Positions 21,301 through 33,694 are shown, counted from the stretch's first letter. The stretch is DNA of 64,000 nucleotides from Megaustenia siamemsis (GCA_032433765.1 JAVIAB010000124.1:96991202-97055201); one strand, 5' to 3'. Translations and numbers: made by a program. Notes: generated from the sequence alone by a model not told the origin.

Positions 21301-21951
21301 ACACAGGTAAAGGCAATACTTACCTCCCGACGTGTAACAATCATCATCATCTCTGTTTTCACCATCCTCATGATATTGACAGCCCCTGTGTACGTCGCCA
21401 ACAAACTGGACAAGAAGTTCTTTCCAGACAGAAATAAAAGTCTTCTTGGTCTCGTGTATAGGGAGAACCGAGATATTATAGAATCGGCTTCGTTTCTTAT
21501 TAACAACGTTTTCTTCCCATTGACTTCGTTTGTCATCAGTGTTGTATGTACTACAACAATCGTGTACAAGTTACGGAAAATAACTGAGTGGAGGATGAAG
21601 TCAACGACAAGCTCACGTGGAGACAATGTTTCTAATCAAAATCTGAAAGTGGCCAAAATGGTCGTGATGATTTCCACTCTGTTTATTATTTGTTTTGTTC
21701 CGGTAAATTTGATGTTTATTGGATGTTTAATTGAGCCTGCATTGTTTCTTGGCGGAAAATACAAAAGTATTATAATAACATTAGGCGGATTCGGAATCAT
21801 CATGGAATCCATAAACTCGTCAGTGAATATCTTTATTTATTATAGGATGAGTAGCAAATACAGAGCTGTTTTCATTGAGATGTTCTCTCATTGGAGCTTC
21901 AGTCACCATTATAGCTTAAAATCTACACTGAAATCGTGTATATATTCATGA
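18335..21951 (+). CDS. Rhodopsin-like (class A) GPCR, gene 2, complete, 3 exons
   Basis: Exons are 18335-18518, 19974-20188 and 21307-21951, all with GT-AG introns, phase 1 then phase 0, giving 347 residues. TM1 is about residues 17-47 with N40 as 1.50. TM2 carries LAVSD with D67 as 2.50. TM3 ends LERC, so E123-R124-C125 replaces DRY. TM6 keeps proline in CFVP. TM7 ends NIFIY (about 307-311) instead of NPxxY. No cysteine sits at 3.25 (Y99) or in loop 2, so the usual disulfide is absent; loop 2 has an RNKS sequon instead. The tail is about 36 residues. A poly(A) signal AATAAA lies at 22059-22064. It is probably a plasma-membrane G-protein-coupled receptor; ligand is unknown, and a chemosensory role is inference from its tandem-family setting. 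Confidence 0.88.
18646..18918 (+). mobile_element. tRNA-derived SINE, family 2, copy 2 (intron 1 of gene 2)
   Basis: The head has GGTAGCCTAGTTGGG (A-box-like) and CGCGTTCGATTATCGC (B-box-like). The body follows, and the 3' tail is TTACCTTTACATTTACC at about 18893-18913. It is in inverted orientation to the copy at 19072-19400, 150 bp away in the same intron. Confidence 0.75.
19072..19400 (-). mobile_element. tRNA-derived SINE, family 2, copy 3 (intron 1 of gene 2)
   Basis: The minus-strand head is at 19400 (GGTAGCCTAGTTGGG) with a GTTCGATTCC B box at about 19325-19335. The 3' tail reads GGTAAAGGTAAATGTAAAG on + at 19076-19095. It pairs with 18646-18918 as an inverted repeat. Confidence 0.78.
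19605..19862 (+). mobile_element. tRNA-derived SINE, family 1, copy 1 (intron 1 of gene 2)
   Basis: It begins GCCGCGATAGCTCAATGG (A box TAGCTCAATGG) and has a GGTTCGATCC B box at about 19658-19667, a good tRNA-like pol III promoter. A conserved body follows (CCGGGTTCACCCAGCCT, ACCCCAAAAATCATG, TACGCCACTTGGC) and then a T-rich tail. Other copies lie at 35057-35310 (-), 51675-51935 (-), and a fragment at 28118-28193 (-). Confidence 0.85.
20240..20580 (+). mobile_element. RTE-like LINE 3' tail (intron 2 of gene 2)
   Basis: It contains MLRIPWTAKKSNEDVLREVK, FFGHVMRREQLEYIVTTGKI, EGRRDRGKQREK, then frameshifted RPGT-type ending and an ATGCTGATGAG tail. It is the same subfamily as 37345-37655 in intron 2 of gene 4, and both are sense to their host gene. 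A possible short duplication, TGAGAGTG, lies at each side. Confidence 0.85.
20590..21300. other. Rest of intron 2 of GPCR gene 2
   Basis: No exon or repeat recognised; AT-rich intron with the exon 3 acceptor ACACAG at 21301-21306. Confidence 0.6.
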
Positions 21952-23735
21952 AAGTATTTCGATATTATTATCGATTGGTCTTTACGATGAAACGATTACA
22001 GTTGTTACGTATTGGTAAGTCAAACAGTACATTGTATCAATTCTGTGCCCCTTTCAGAAATAAATATTTTTTTTTACATTCATTCATCGTATTTGTTTGT
22101 ACGCATTTAAAAAAAATTCAATTGTTCACAAATTGAAGACGAGCATGTATTAATGTGTACTTTCTTGTGAATTCTGTATGAATGTATTTTGTCTACAAAA
22201 AAATTCAACTAACAAACGGTAATTAATAGTTAATGAAAAAAAAATATATAATAAATCTTACAAAGTCTTTTTCCTTCTGATATTTAAAATGAAAGTAGAC
22301 AAATTATCTATACCATAACTTTGGCTTCCAATGTTAAAGTATTAGGAGTGAGCTGCTCAGATATGAACGTTCATAATCGGTGATTTAATGCAGAACGATA
22401 AGTACTCTTTACTATATTTCTAAAAAAAATGGAAATTTCTCGCAACATATACATGTCGCAAGGAAGTGGAATTATAGTTCTATGTAATGTATCACAACGT
22501 ATCGATGTTAGGGGGCCCGTGGTATTTAGTATTGTCTTTATTTTCCATGAACTCACTGAGTCAGGTACCCATTTCTTTATCAGCTTGTCGATAGGAGAAC
22601 CACCGCACAGCGTTTGGCCACTTTTCTTTCACATAATCGTTAATCCATAGAGTTAGCAGTACGCTGCTGACGATGATTTTTTATTCCTTCTACTCCACAA
22701 ATAAAAAAGAACAAATTATTTTCCATGACTCTTGGTGAGACTCATATTTTTAATGTAATTGTCAAATCTCCGTGTCAATTACCATTATAATTGTCGAAAC
22801 GTACTTTTTTTTACCACTATGTTCAACATTTATCATACATTGTTTATGTTCTTTTCTTTCCTATTTGTGATTTATTTTTATTATCTCCATTGTAGAAATT
22901 GTATTTTTTACTTACACTTCTTTATATCTCTATTTTTTTTAATTTAAAGACATCGAACAATGAAATGTTAAAAGAGCGCGCGAGTTGTTTGAAATGAAAG
23001 CCTAGTGACAATGATACATAGACCATAAATATGTCAATAAATATTGATAAATAACATCGTATTCACCAAACATCAAAAAGACTTGACGGTTACTTTTTCT
23101 TTTGTGGCAATTAAATTGTTTGTGAATTATTTGAACTTTCTACCTGGTTTTGTTCATCTTGTTGAAAATTTAAAATTGCCAATCTGTTTTAATACAGTAG
23201 CTGGCTGGCTATATACTTTCAACAGTTTCAAATCAGTTGCAATTATGCACTCTTTTCTTTATCAAAGATTCAAGCTTGTTTTATTTTTCTACAATAATTG
23301 TTAAGGACACAATTAGCTCATCAAAACATTGGGTTTAGTATCAAACACATTGATTATTTATTGAAATGTCGCTATTAGGTTCAACATGGCGAAGCAAGAT
23401 TGCAAAGAACTCCGCAATCTATTTAAACGTTAAAAAATATATTCCCAAATATCTCCTCTCGGGGATGTGGCGAGGGTTTTCCAGTGAAATCGCAACGAGT
23501 TGTTCTGGTCAAATTTATTATTTCAGTCCCGCAACCAGTTGGTTCGAACCGGTTTTTATATTTTTATTTTTTATTTTTTTTTAAAGAGCTCTTTATTGCA
23601 AATTCAGCCGTGCGCTCGGATCTGTGTGTGTATTGTATAAGCAATTACAAGCAATTCTTTCTTATCAATGCTTAACTTCAATACAGCATCCCCATCAATA
23701 GATCAACAATCAACTCTTGATATCCCATGATAGGT
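21952..23735. other. Downstream flank of GPCR gene 2, no gene seen
   Basis: It contains the 3' UTR (poly(A) signal 22059-22064) and then AT-rich DNA without recognisable exons. Its open frames are F/L/I-rich and unsupported. Confidence 0.45.
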
Positions 23736-23739
23736 CTAT

Positions 23740-24215
23740 ACTTTGTGTTCTCTTCCTCGACAGGTCTCCAATGAACACATCATCCTCCTCCTCCTCGACA
23801 GGTCTACAATTAACACATCTTTCTCCTCCTTGACAGGTCTACAAACGATACATCATTCTCTTCCTTGACAGGTCTACCATGAACACAAGATACTCTTCAT
23901 TCACAGGTCTACAATCAACACAAAATCCTTCTCCTTGACAGGTGTAAATTCGAAACATCATCCTCCTTGACAGGTATACAATCAACACACCATCCGCCTT
24001 GACACTTCTACAATCAACACACCATCCTCCTTGACACTTCTTCAATCAACAAACCATCCTCCTCCTTGACAGGTCTATAATCAATACACCTCCTTGACAG
24101 GTCTACAATCAACACACTTCCTCCTTGACAGGTCTACAATCAACATACCATCCTCCTCCTTGGCAGTTCTACAGTCAACACATCATACTCATTGGCAGGC
24201 ATACAATCAATACAT
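23740..24215 (+). repeat. Degenerate minisatellite, about 35-bp unit, about 14 copies
   Basis: Repeats of TTGACAGGTCTACAATCAAC plus a variable (CCT)n spacer. Unit length varies because the CCTCCT part expands and contracts. Confidence 0.88.
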
Positions 24216-24690
24216 ATTTCTCATTGCTATACACACTATAAACAATGGCTTGATCAACGCGCTCCAAATTGTATTTAAAAGAAACAAATACCTGAATCAC
24301 AACGGACTAAACAGACAAAGAAAAACATAAAACATATATATTTATTGTAATGCTATATCATTGTATATTATTTTTTCTAAGCATACAATTTTAAACCCCT
24401 GAACATAGAGAGTTATAAAAAAAACACCTCGAAATTAATTTTTTTCTATGTAATCAACTTTTGAGAAAAAAAAATATTTGGAAAGAACAGAAAAAGAAAA
24501 GTAGCTCAGCAAAAGACACTAACATTTTTACCAAACTACTAGCTTATTATAGTTGCTTGCTAGCTAGCAACCGTCTGTTAAGACGCCAACGGACATATAA
24601 ACTGCTATAACATCATTTCGCCTCCCGAGACAGAAATCCTATTATTATATGGCGTGTAGCCAAGAACTTTAGTAGTAAAGATAACTGATT
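24216..24690. other. Intergenic, no gene seen
   Basis: AT-rich, no recognisable feature. Confidence 0.4.
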
Positions 24691-25060
24691 AATATGACAA
24701 TCCCAGTTATGATAAATGGACATTCGATCAGTCCCGTTATTTATTTTCTCGAACAACGTAGATTACGCTGGCTTGATCACTTACACAGTATTAAAAATAG
24801 CCACATTTCAAAAGTTATATTTTATGGACAACTAAGAAGCCGAAAAAGAATTAGGGGGCGCCAAAAATCCAAATTTACAGACGTTTGTAAACGTGAAATG
24901 AAGACCCTGAACATAAACCCTGCAACTTGGGAAGGGGGTATCTGAAGAGTGCAATCTTTGGAAACGCACTCTAAAGCTCCAATGTAAGCAAGAAGCAGAC
25001 AGATTCATAGAAAAATAGAATGCAGCGAAAGAAAAGAAAAATTGAATGTCTTAAGGGCGC
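24690..25060 (+). mobile_element. LINE C-terminal tail fragment
   Basis: FLEQRRLRWLDHLHSIKNSH, then KVIFYGQLRSRKRIRGRQKS, then CKREMKTLNINPATWEGG, match the tail of LINE polyproteins (R-L-R-W-x-G-H-x-x-R). The K/E-rich terminal segment continues to about 25050. It has no RT domain. Confidence 0.8.
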
Positions 25061-25800
25061 TTCAAAATCCATAGTCAGATATGGCTAACGGAGGTTACAA
25101 GTTATTCGTTATTTTAGGAATTAATTTTTCTTCTTACCCTTGCACGTCAACACAGAGCTACACATAATAACAATGTTTATATACGTTATACTTTATGTAT
25201 TACACGCTAAATGTATTTACTTTAGACTTTAGTTCAGACTGGAGTTACAGCAGTCAAAGCATTCCCGTATCCGATTTGCCATTCGTTTCAGCAACCATCG
25301 AAGTGCTCATCTACTGATTGTTCCTGTCGTACATTGATTGATTGTGTTGGGGTCTTTTCATCGACAATGCTTTTTTCTACTTTCGCCATTCGTGGCGCCC
25401 CGTTCCATAATTCCATTGATATGTGTTTTATCCTCCGCTTCATTGGCGCTGTCCTGTGAGACTTGGTCTCTGAAAGCCGTCACAATGTCATTTATTGTCC
25501 ATTTTAAAGTCTCTCTTTGACGAATTTCATTACCATTAACCACATTCATCTTAAGTTTAATCAAGGCCTATGGGCTGAGAGTAAATCCCGGAATTATCCC
25601 AAATTTGTGATGTTTTTAGCAATGCGAGTTATAGACAGTTCACGTTATTTTATCCAAAACCGCCACTGTCCGCAAGATGAAAACGTCAGAAATATTGGGT
25701 TATATCTTTCAGCCCGCGTGTCCTAGAAACTATAGATGACTGTCCACAATGACTGTCCACGACTGTCCCCCACATGCCCCGGGAAATAAATTTCAAATTT
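25061..25800. other. Intergenic, no gene seen
   Basis: No confident exon. The small frames at 25338-25520 and 25358-25564 overlap on opposite strands and lack support. Confidence 0.4.
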
Positions 25801-25802
25801 AG

Positions 25803-26020
25803 ACCGAGATCGGGTGGCCACAAAGATATATTCTGCTCCAAACCAGGAAAACGAGTGTTTGAATCCCAGTAGTATCAAACAATTGTTTCTATAGGGATGA
25901 AGTAAAAACGCAGACACGAAAACCTCGTCGAAAATACAATGGACAAGCGGTCTTTATTCTCCGGTCATATAAGTCTCCCCAGGAGACCACAGTAATGGGA
26001 AAATGTCGTAGACAGTTTTT
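25803..26020 (+). mobile_element. SINE family 3, copy 1 (diverged)
   Basis: It aligns with 26110-26335: a GGTGGCCACAAAG-type A-box region, GTGTTTGAATCCC as B box, and the body block GCGGTCTTTATTC...GACCACAGTAATGG, ending ATGTCGTAGACAG. Confidence 0.6.
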
Positions 26021-26109
26021 GCTTTCTCTTTATTTTTTTTTTAGGCTGTTAATGTGAAGGACGTCAAGTAGGTTCACTCACTTTCTGTAAATCATATTTG
26101 CTTCGATTC

Positions 26110-26335
26110 AGAGGTGCACGTGGCCGTGCGGCTAAAAGCACTGTTCCGCTGGCTGGAAAGCTGACGTACGGTGTTCGAAGCCCGCGGTAGACAGAAATGA
26201 TTTTTTCTATCGGGGGTGAAATACAAATCCTGAGTCGCACACGTCGTGGCGACTGTTTGACCAGGCGGCCTTTATCCCTTTGGTTCTATCGTTGCCCCCC
26301 GACATACACCAGTAATGGTACTATGTGTCGTACAG
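26110..26335 (+). mobile_element. tRNA-derived SINE family 3, copy 2
   Basis: The head has GTGGCCGTGCGGCTAAAAGC as an A-box-like region and GGTGTTCGAAGCCC as B box, spaced as in a tRNA. The body includes GGCGGCCTTTATCCC and CACCAGTAATGG and ends ATGTGTCGTACAG. Confidence 0.7.
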
Positions 26336-26519
26336 ATAGCTTCAATTCAATCCAGCGACGCATGTGTTGTGAGTCAGTCAATATGACCGCGTGTGTTGTC
26401 ATGTATTTACTACACCTGTCTGCGGATACTTCGTGAACACCCGTGGGGCTGTTGTAAATACGGTTATATTAAGCCATAAACAACCAATTGTCATTGAACA
26501 CGTTTACATTATTTACTAT

Positions 26520-26925
26520 GCTTTAAGTGTGCAGTCTCGGCATCGAAGGTTGGCTACCATGGAGCACAATTCCGTTATGTTACTTTCATGGTGCAGGTTG
26601 TAATAAGCTGACTTGCAAATCTTTTGATGTTACTAGTTCATGTTAGTCCTGGCCTGCCTCTTTTACCTTGTATTTTCCTTCCAATATTACTTTTATTAGG
26701 CTGTTGTGTCTTATAACATGCCCCAAAAATCTCATTTGTCTTGTTTGAATTGTGTTTATTTGTAATGTTTTATTTATATTTTTTATTTATATATATTGTT
26801 TTTTTAAGACTCCATATTTTGTGTTATTTTCTGTCCATCCAATTCTTTCTATTCTTCTATAAATCCACATTTCAAAGGCTTCAATTTTCTGTTCTATTTT
26901 CTTGACTAATATCCACCTCCATGCC
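26520..26925 (-). mobile_element. LINE C-terminal fragment (decayed)
   Basis: The minus strand reads KIEAFEMWIYRRIERIGWTE, then TRQMRFLGHVIRHNSLIKVI and GKYKVKEAG, the usual RRI(L)-x-I-x-W-T and R-x-x-F-x-G-H-x-x-R motifs of LINE C-termini, with frameshifts. A related fragment lies at 38625-38815 (-). Confidence 0.75.
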
Positions 26926-26965
26926 TTAAGTGATTATTTTTTTATTTACACAACGCATACATTCT

Positions 26966-29900
26966 TTACATTTTCTTGAAAGGAAAGAGTTGCATTAAAA
27001 TAGTTTTGTATTTACGACTCATGGTATAGTAAATGAAGATATTCATTGACGAGTTCATTGATTCCAGAATAATTCCTAAACCTCCAAATGTAAATAAAAT
27101 GTTTTTATACTTGCCCCCAATAAACAACTCCGGTTCCAGTAAAAATCCAATAAACATAAAACTCACAGGAGTAAAACAGACTATAAACATAGAAGAAATC
27201 ATCACGACCATTTTAGCAACTTTCTGGTTTGAAACATTTTCTCGATGAGATGGGATTACTGACTTCAGCCTCCATTTTGTTGTTTTCCGGAGTTTACAGA
27301 CTAAAGTTGCGGTACAGACAACGATGATGACGAAGGAAGTAAAAGGAAGGGTAATGTTGTTGACTACAAATGACGCCGACTCAATAGAATCTCGATTCTC
27401 TAAGTATAGGAGCCCATAGAGAGTTTTGTTTCTCTCTGGGAAAAACTTCATGTCCATCTTGTAGACAACGTAAACATGTGTTGATGTTGACATGGAAATT
27501 ATGAAAACAGAGATGATGACGGCTGTCACACGTTTGGAGGTGATGATTGTTTTTACCTGAAATATAAAAAAATTAGATTGTTATTAGATACAATTACATA
27601 TGATATTTAGGTGGAAACTGACAGCACTGTACACATTCAAATGTATTTCTCTAGCTGTAAATAGAGAATTTATATTTTATTAATTTGATTTTTTTGTACC
27701 AATTGATTTAGCTTTGTTGCGATTATTCCACACGTTGACTAAAATAAGGTTATGAAAGATACATCATCAAGGTAAAGCTATAAAACATAAAATACTCAAG
27801 GTATGACGGATTGTTTTTTATATTCTTGTCAGTGACATACCCATTTAAGCCTCTATTTATTTTCAAATTTGCAACTCTTGTTTTATCGTTTAGCTCACTG
27901 TCGTAGGAAGGCTACTTCACGGATTGGAATGATGATAAAAACCTGTATCCCTAGAAAGTCGCTACTCTGAATACGTTCACCTCTGAAGAGGTTTCACTAG
28001 AGCCTAAGTCTTCATTTAGTGCTCGTATTCTTTTATATACCTTGAACAAATTATTGTTTTCATTTACTAATTATATTTTAGTTATTTATTTATTTTTTGT
28101 TGGGGGGGGGGGGTGGGGTCAGTATTGCGTCATTGCTGTCTTTCTTTTTCCAGAAAAAGAATCAAGTAACCATTTAAGGCTGGGTGAACCGTCACACAGG
28201 ATATAACCAGAACTTTTGTCCTTAATGGAATTGTACCAATAGTCTTGAATAATGATAGCCAAAAGTGTTCCTTTCTTATTTACTCTCAAGTAATTCACAA
28301 CGTTCTTAACAAATTGAAATGGTTTAATGAAGGTAGCTTAAATGTACGTAGCGAGAGCAGCCAAAAAAAACAAACTCAATTTTGTAATAGCAAAAACTGC
28401 ATTGTTAGATCACCATAAACGTTTACAAAAGACAAACATATTTAAAACTAGGGAACCTACTTTTAACGGTGTTGCTATACACAAACACCTCTCCAGGGTG
28501 ATCAAGGCTGTTATCCAGCAGGTAACGCGAGTGAACACAGTGTGGGGTATTCCACTTGGCAGATAGTTCACGTCTATAGGGCCGAATGATAAATCAAGAT
28601 CCCTGAAAGCTGGGCTGTAGCAGATGTTTGACCAAATTAACGTTGATACACATTCAACATCTGACACGGCCAAGCCTGTGCAATAAAAAATACAATTCTT
28701 TAGTGTTCTTTGTAACCTCGCCGTGCATGCATAATAAACAATCTGATTATATCTCTAATAATAATAAATTATATTTTAAACTGACATTTGCAAAACACTA
28801 TTACCGTAAAAAAAACGAATATTTAATAATTAACTTATGTCTTCTTTGATGCTGCTGATTGTAAATGTATTCGTTGTATAGCCTTAGTGGGGACGAATAA
28901 AAACCAAGTTTGGACGTCCACATTTTTTAGCACAATTTTGTGTACATAATAGTTGCGACAAGGCTATTGATTAATCTAGTATTTGTTACCGTCTTTTCGT
29001 ATATTTTATGTATACATGTCCAGAATTAACTGATATTTGTAATTACAATAGTATACTATATTTGTATTAGAAGATTGACATGTAAAACGTGCTTTTTAAG
29101 TGAGTAAACAAGCAATACGATCCAAAAGGAACGTGTAAGAAAGAAAGATTGGGTCAGAATCCTCTAGTTAGTAGTATGAATGTATAGTGAGTCGTTACTA
29201 GAGTCGACAGTGTGAATTGCGTGAGATTCTGGAAAAGGTTTGTAATTGAATTCATGAACGTGTTATATTGTTGAATGTTCAATAAAATGGAGGTGCTGAC
29301 AGATCACTCTCAGAATAAAGCATAACGCCTTGGGCTTCATCGACTAAATGTATCACGTGTTGTGATGTCAATGAATCACATGTGGACAGTGAAGTCCTAT
29401 AGACAGAAGTCGCAAGTTATAAGACGAGAGGCCCGCCATCTTGGACACTGGAGCGAGGTCGATGATTAAGAAAGTTTAGGAGACCTGAGACGTAAATAAA
29501 AATAAACACAATACGAGTAGGTAACGAGGACACAAAAAGACCAGACCTCTCGGTGATTGGTCATTGTTATAAACGTGGTTTAAACTGGTCAAAGACAGAA
29601 AGAATTATATATAAACTCGCTATAATTGTATATAGTCATAAGTATGTTTTTTTTTTTCAGAAGAAAATTAAGAATAATAAGGACAGCTAAAGAAGAATGA
29701 GGGCGTTCTGGCAGACGTCAAAGCAGGAATAAAAAACAAACAACAAAAGTTATTATATTCCTCTAACTTTTAAGGCAGGAACGGAAGCATTTTTTTCATT
29801 TTTAGGTTTTATTTTTACAGGCTAATATTGGTATGGTTATGGTTACGGAAGGCCCCGGTATCACTGCAAACGAATTAAAATCCATAATTGTTCAACCGCC

Positions 29901-30908
29901 CGTGCCAGTGGAATAATTCGAATGAATATCACATCTCCCAAACAAAGAAAGGTAGCTGCAGTCCCCACTAAATAGTATCACCATACGCCAAAGAGACATA
30001 TGGCAAAACCGTACAGAAAATTAACACAGCCATCTGTTCCCCATCACACGATGTCATCATTCATCGCAAGCAATCGGATCATTGAAACACACTCCGGATG
30101 AAACACACAGCGGACGGTGTGCACAGAGCACTAAACTCAGTAGCTCCGGCAGCAAACCGGCCTTGGAAAGTGAGGAAACTGCAACAAGAAACACTTTTCA
30201 AAGTGAGCCTCAATTGTTCTTGTCGCCTATCCGCCATATTGACCGGTATTCCAATGATGACGTATATTGCAATCAACACAGAACACACTATTGCGCACAC
30301 TGTAGAGGATTTCAGATCAAATGCACATAATCCTCTTCACCAGCAATGATCCCAACAGTGTAACTTCCAATCTATACACTTATCTGCATTGGAAAGATAG
30401 AATTAACTATCTTTCCAGCATAAAAAATAACGTACAAAATAGTTACTATAGTCTAATCCGATAGCGAAGAGAGACAGTTCTCACAAATTCTCGTATTTTA
30501 ACTGTTAAAAATTCAATCCGTCTTTTTCACAAATAAATGCACATTAAATAACAATCCTATAAAAATATACACGAATAAAAGATCAAGACTGAAACAATTA
30601 AATATATGTTTTACAACAATTGTGCATGTTTTATTTCGGTTTCATTTCGTGACTTTTAGAATTTGCAATATAAAAGCCGCTATTATTAGCAAGCATGTTG
30701 AATCTCTTTTTACAGTACCTAACAGGCTGATCTTGACTGTGTCCTTGAATCCCTGTTTACAGAAGATGATGATGTTGATGATTTTTGTACACACCCCAAA
30801 CACATCAATGGCTTGGCACAAAATGCTGTAGCAGATCCATTGAACAATCAGTGATACAAGCTCAATTACCTTCTCTTGGTCCATTCTTGTAAATGTGATC
30901 ATGTTCAT
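26966..30908 (-). CDS. Rhodopsin-like (class A) GPCR, gene 3, complete, 3 exons
   Basis: Exons in order are 30908-30719, 28675-28461 and 27556-26966, with GT-AG introns in the same phases as gene 2 and the same 215-nt exon 2, giving 331 residues. The first Met is used, though Met3 or Met9 could also start. Motifs are LAVSD in TM2, LERC after TM3, CFTP in TM6, and NSSMNIFIYY in TM7. Loop 2 has RNKT and no cysteine; 3.25 is Tyr. The short tail ends FPFKKM. A poly(A) signal AATAAA lies on the minus strand at 26946-26941, 20 nt past the stop. It converges with gene 2. It is a membrane receptor of unknown ligand. Confidence 0.87.
28102..28118 (+). repeat. G homopolymer run
   Basis: Twelve Gs, one T and four Gs in intron 2 of GPCR gene 3 (C-rich on the sense strand). 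It could be a G-quadruplex former on the non-coding strand, or an assembly-prone homopolymer. Confidence 0.6.
28118..28193 (-). mobile_element. SINE family 1 fragment (intron 2 of gene 3)
   Basis: An internal part of the family 1 body on the minus strand. It shares TTAAGGCTGGGTGAAC and the adjacent A-rich block with 51775-51855. Confidence 0.6.
28680..29650. other. Intron 1 of GPCR gene 3, unannotated part
   Basis: AT-rich intron sequence with no recognised element. Confidence 0.55.
29655..29750 (+). mobile_element. Short RTE-like LINE tail scrap
   Basis: It shares GGACAGCTAAAGAAGAATGA and GTCAAAGCAGG-type blocks with the start of 20250-20330, antisense in intron 1 of gene 3. It is too short to classify further. 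Confidence 0.4.
29825..30345 (-). mobile_element. Family A retroposon, copy c, with transmembrane segment
   Basis: On the minus strand an open frame 30300-30079 reads CAIVCSVLIAIYVIIGIPVN, a clear hydrophobic helix. The basic ADRRQEQLR stretch (stop-transfer-like) and TEFSALCTPSAVCFIR follow. The conserved non-coding part comes next and the element ends in a CCATAACCATACC-type tail (29832-29850 on +). It lies in intron 1 of GPCR gene 3 in sense orientation. The helix-plus-basic-residues pattern suggests a type I membrane protein origin. Confidence 0.65.
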
Positions 30909-30909
30909 T

Positions 30910-31470
30910 TATTTATTTGACATATTGAAATGAAAGTGCGACATCACGTTTTTGCTATTTATTTTGTTATGAGTTTTATAAATTTTTAAAGAAAATCTGA
31001 AACACAAAAATGAAATCAAAATGTTAAAATAAGAAATATAATTTTCTGGGAATTCATTCCTTTATTTTTATTTTCTCTGTCACTGGCACGGAAGTCTACG
31101 CTTGTTAATCATTGTGGTGTCTTCTTGTAGGCTAACATTAAAGTCGCACAGTTCGTTGCGTGCCCCATGTCTGGCCCGTACTTTACATCCCATCTTACCC
31201 ATATCTGCAAATAATGTTGCTTAATACGTGAAATTTAATATTTTACGGTATTTTACCTTTTGGGGCCTTCTATATATATATATATATTTTTTTTTATTGA
31301 AGGCAGTGAATGATTGATTGTCTGATTCATTTAATAAAATCATGGCTCAAACAATCACTCACACACGACTGTTCCTATTTTTGTTAAATCAAAAAGACAT
31401 GAACATATACTGTATCTCACTCGACGTCTAAAAGATAAAACCAAACATATCACATTCACTTTCATTGGAA
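30910..31470. other. Upstream flank of GPCR gene 3
   Basis: Probable promoter side of gene 3 (minus). No TATA box or exon could be assigned. A short (TA)n run lies at about 31271-31286. Confidence 0.4.
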
Positions 31471-31474
31471 ACTG

Positions 31475-31700
31475 GATCTGAGAGCGGCCGTAGATGACTG
31501 GACTACTGAGAACAAGAGTTCAATCTCGATTGACCACTACTAGGTTCACCTACCTGAACTAGCTATACATGGGTACATGCTTCTTTTTCTAAAAAAAAAT
31601 GAAGGCGACACTGGCGCAATGCTGGTCCCACGAATATGTGCGGATATTCACAAATAATACACAGTGACGCAAAATGCATATATGCAACAGGTCGTAATGG
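31475..31700 (+). mobile_element. SINE-like sequence with tRNA-like head
   Basis: GAGCGGCCGTAGATGACTGG resembles an A-box region and GAGTTCAATCTCGA a B box about 30 nt on. A body with an A run follows. It is single-copy in the window, so the call rests on the promoter-like boxes alone. Confidence 0.4.
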
Positions 31701-31784
31701 GATTTTTTTTCTTCTTTCTTAAGTGTAAGTCGGATTTAATCGATAACAATAAAAATAGTTGTGTGATCTACCAAGAGATATCAA

Positions 31785-31965
31785 GGCTCCTTCAGTGGAC
31801 TCGGCTTCACATCCCAGAGGTCCGATGATCGAGTCCCGCTGAGCGTTGTTTTAAAAGAAATCGCAACTCGTGGGATTACCGTCTTCAGGATCACGCCTAC
31901 CGTCAGAAGGCAATGGCAAACCACTGACGTATATAGTCTAGACATTTTCACAGCCAAAAAATGCT
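31785..31965 (+). mobile_element. SINE-like sequence with conserved core motif
   Basis: A tRNA-like B box (GATCGAGTCCC) is followed by GATTACCGTCTTCAGGATCA and GAAGGCAATGGCAAACCACT. The latter resembles a core block that I recall from invertebrate SINEs. It is single-copy here. Confidence 0.45.
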
Positions 31966-31989
31966 GAGGTTCTGTATAGGATATGCTTC

Positions 31990-33690
31990 TTACTGTATTT
32001 CAGTTCTAATTATCGTTCGGTTTGTTTTGGGACCTCATGATCTCTGATGTTCGCGGCTTTTAATTAAATCAAATTAGTTCTCTTTGAGCGAGAACGTTAC
32101 ATAGGACAGAAATCATAGCTATCAATGTCTAGGAGGAAAATCATCTATGACTTGTAGGTCTTGTTTCGTTCGTATGCCCATAGTTGACCTTCTCTGTTAA
32201 TTATTCTTAGAATTTCTTTTGGGTTTTCTTGTTTTCTGGTGCCAACGAAAGTCCACATGAAGTCCTGGAACCGTCCAATTCTGCTAATACATCCAGCGTC
32301 TTCTTCGGTTTAAAACTTGGTATTTGTTATTGTTTAGTTTAGTTTTCTTCTCTTATAGTTTCATTTCATGTAAAATCTCTTCATTTTTCATTTGAGAGTT
32401 TGCATGTATTTTTTTTTTCTAAAGACTGATCAGATTCCCAGTTCAATCATCCACATGTTAGCACTGGTATTAAGCAAGAGTTGAGTTCCATGTACTTGCT
32501 GCCAGATTTGTAAGCTCAACGTACGTGTAGTTCGTTAAAGTCATTTGAAGACAAATAAATCAAGAATATTAATAAATGTTTTGGCCTTTTCACTTCCTCG
32601 TTGTCTCATTTATTGTATGTGTAACGTTAATTAATGTTTATTGTCAATTTTAAAATACTTCTCTTGTTCGCAAATTAATGCAAGCATGCCGTAGTTTTGT
32701 TATCAATACAAATCTGTTGGAACTTGGTTTGTGAGCTATACAGCCACATTAAAAAATAAACATTTCTATAATATCGCTACAGATCAATAAATAACCACGA
32801 TTTTCTACAAATATTTGACAGTAAATATCTACTTTAGTTATTTACAATCTTCATGGTTTAGAGTTATTTTATTTGTATAATAGAAACTTTGTATGCAAGG
32901 AAATGAGAGAAATTGACTTGCAACAGAAAATGTATGACTTGTCTCTATGTTAATTACTGACTAGTATGGCATAATAATGGGACAAAATTGTTACTAACTT
33001 TTGTATATTTATGATTAATGATGTGGTTCTGACTATATTTATATCATTTCAACATAGAAAATGGGATTTTAGTTGCTTTTTTTTGTTTCGTTTTTATTTG
33101 GAGAAAGAAAGAAATTTAATTTTATAGATATGTACTTTTTTAGCACAAAATAAAAAATTATAGTCATAGCTTCTGATTGTGAGGAAATGTCAGGTCAGGT
33201 AATATCGTTACTGGGGGGACGGACTTGACAATCTGTGACTCAAATCTAGTGAATTACGAATTATAGAATTTAATGCAGGGTAGTCGTTGCGAATCTTTTC
33301 CTGTCTAAATTATAACTACCAGAATTATGGTGTAACATGTAACTCAGTTTCTGTCTTGAATATATCACGTTTTTTCGAAGATGAGTACAATGTTGGTTTC
33401 TGTTTCATGGAGAAAGAACTAACTCTTTCAATCTCCGTGGTAACCCAGGCATAGCAGAAGACTATACATTTGAAACAATAATTCACCAAACTATCAAAAC
33501 TTTAACTCTAATCCCGATTGAATCGACACATTTCAAATGAACTACACACTAACCCCAAACTTTTATACGTTAGAGATGAAAATTAGATGCAAAATTAAAG
33601 TTAATTATTTTCTCATATAATTGTATATGTTAAGTATCACTTCAACTAAGTGATCAAATCTCGACAAATATTAATCTTGAATGAGCTGTT
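31990..33690. other. Intergenic, no gene seen
   Basis: About 1.7 kb of AT-rich DNA, no exon recognised. A stretch at 32150-32330 has a LINE-tail look, but I could not align it confidently. Confidence 0.4.
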
Positions 33691-33694
33691 CTCT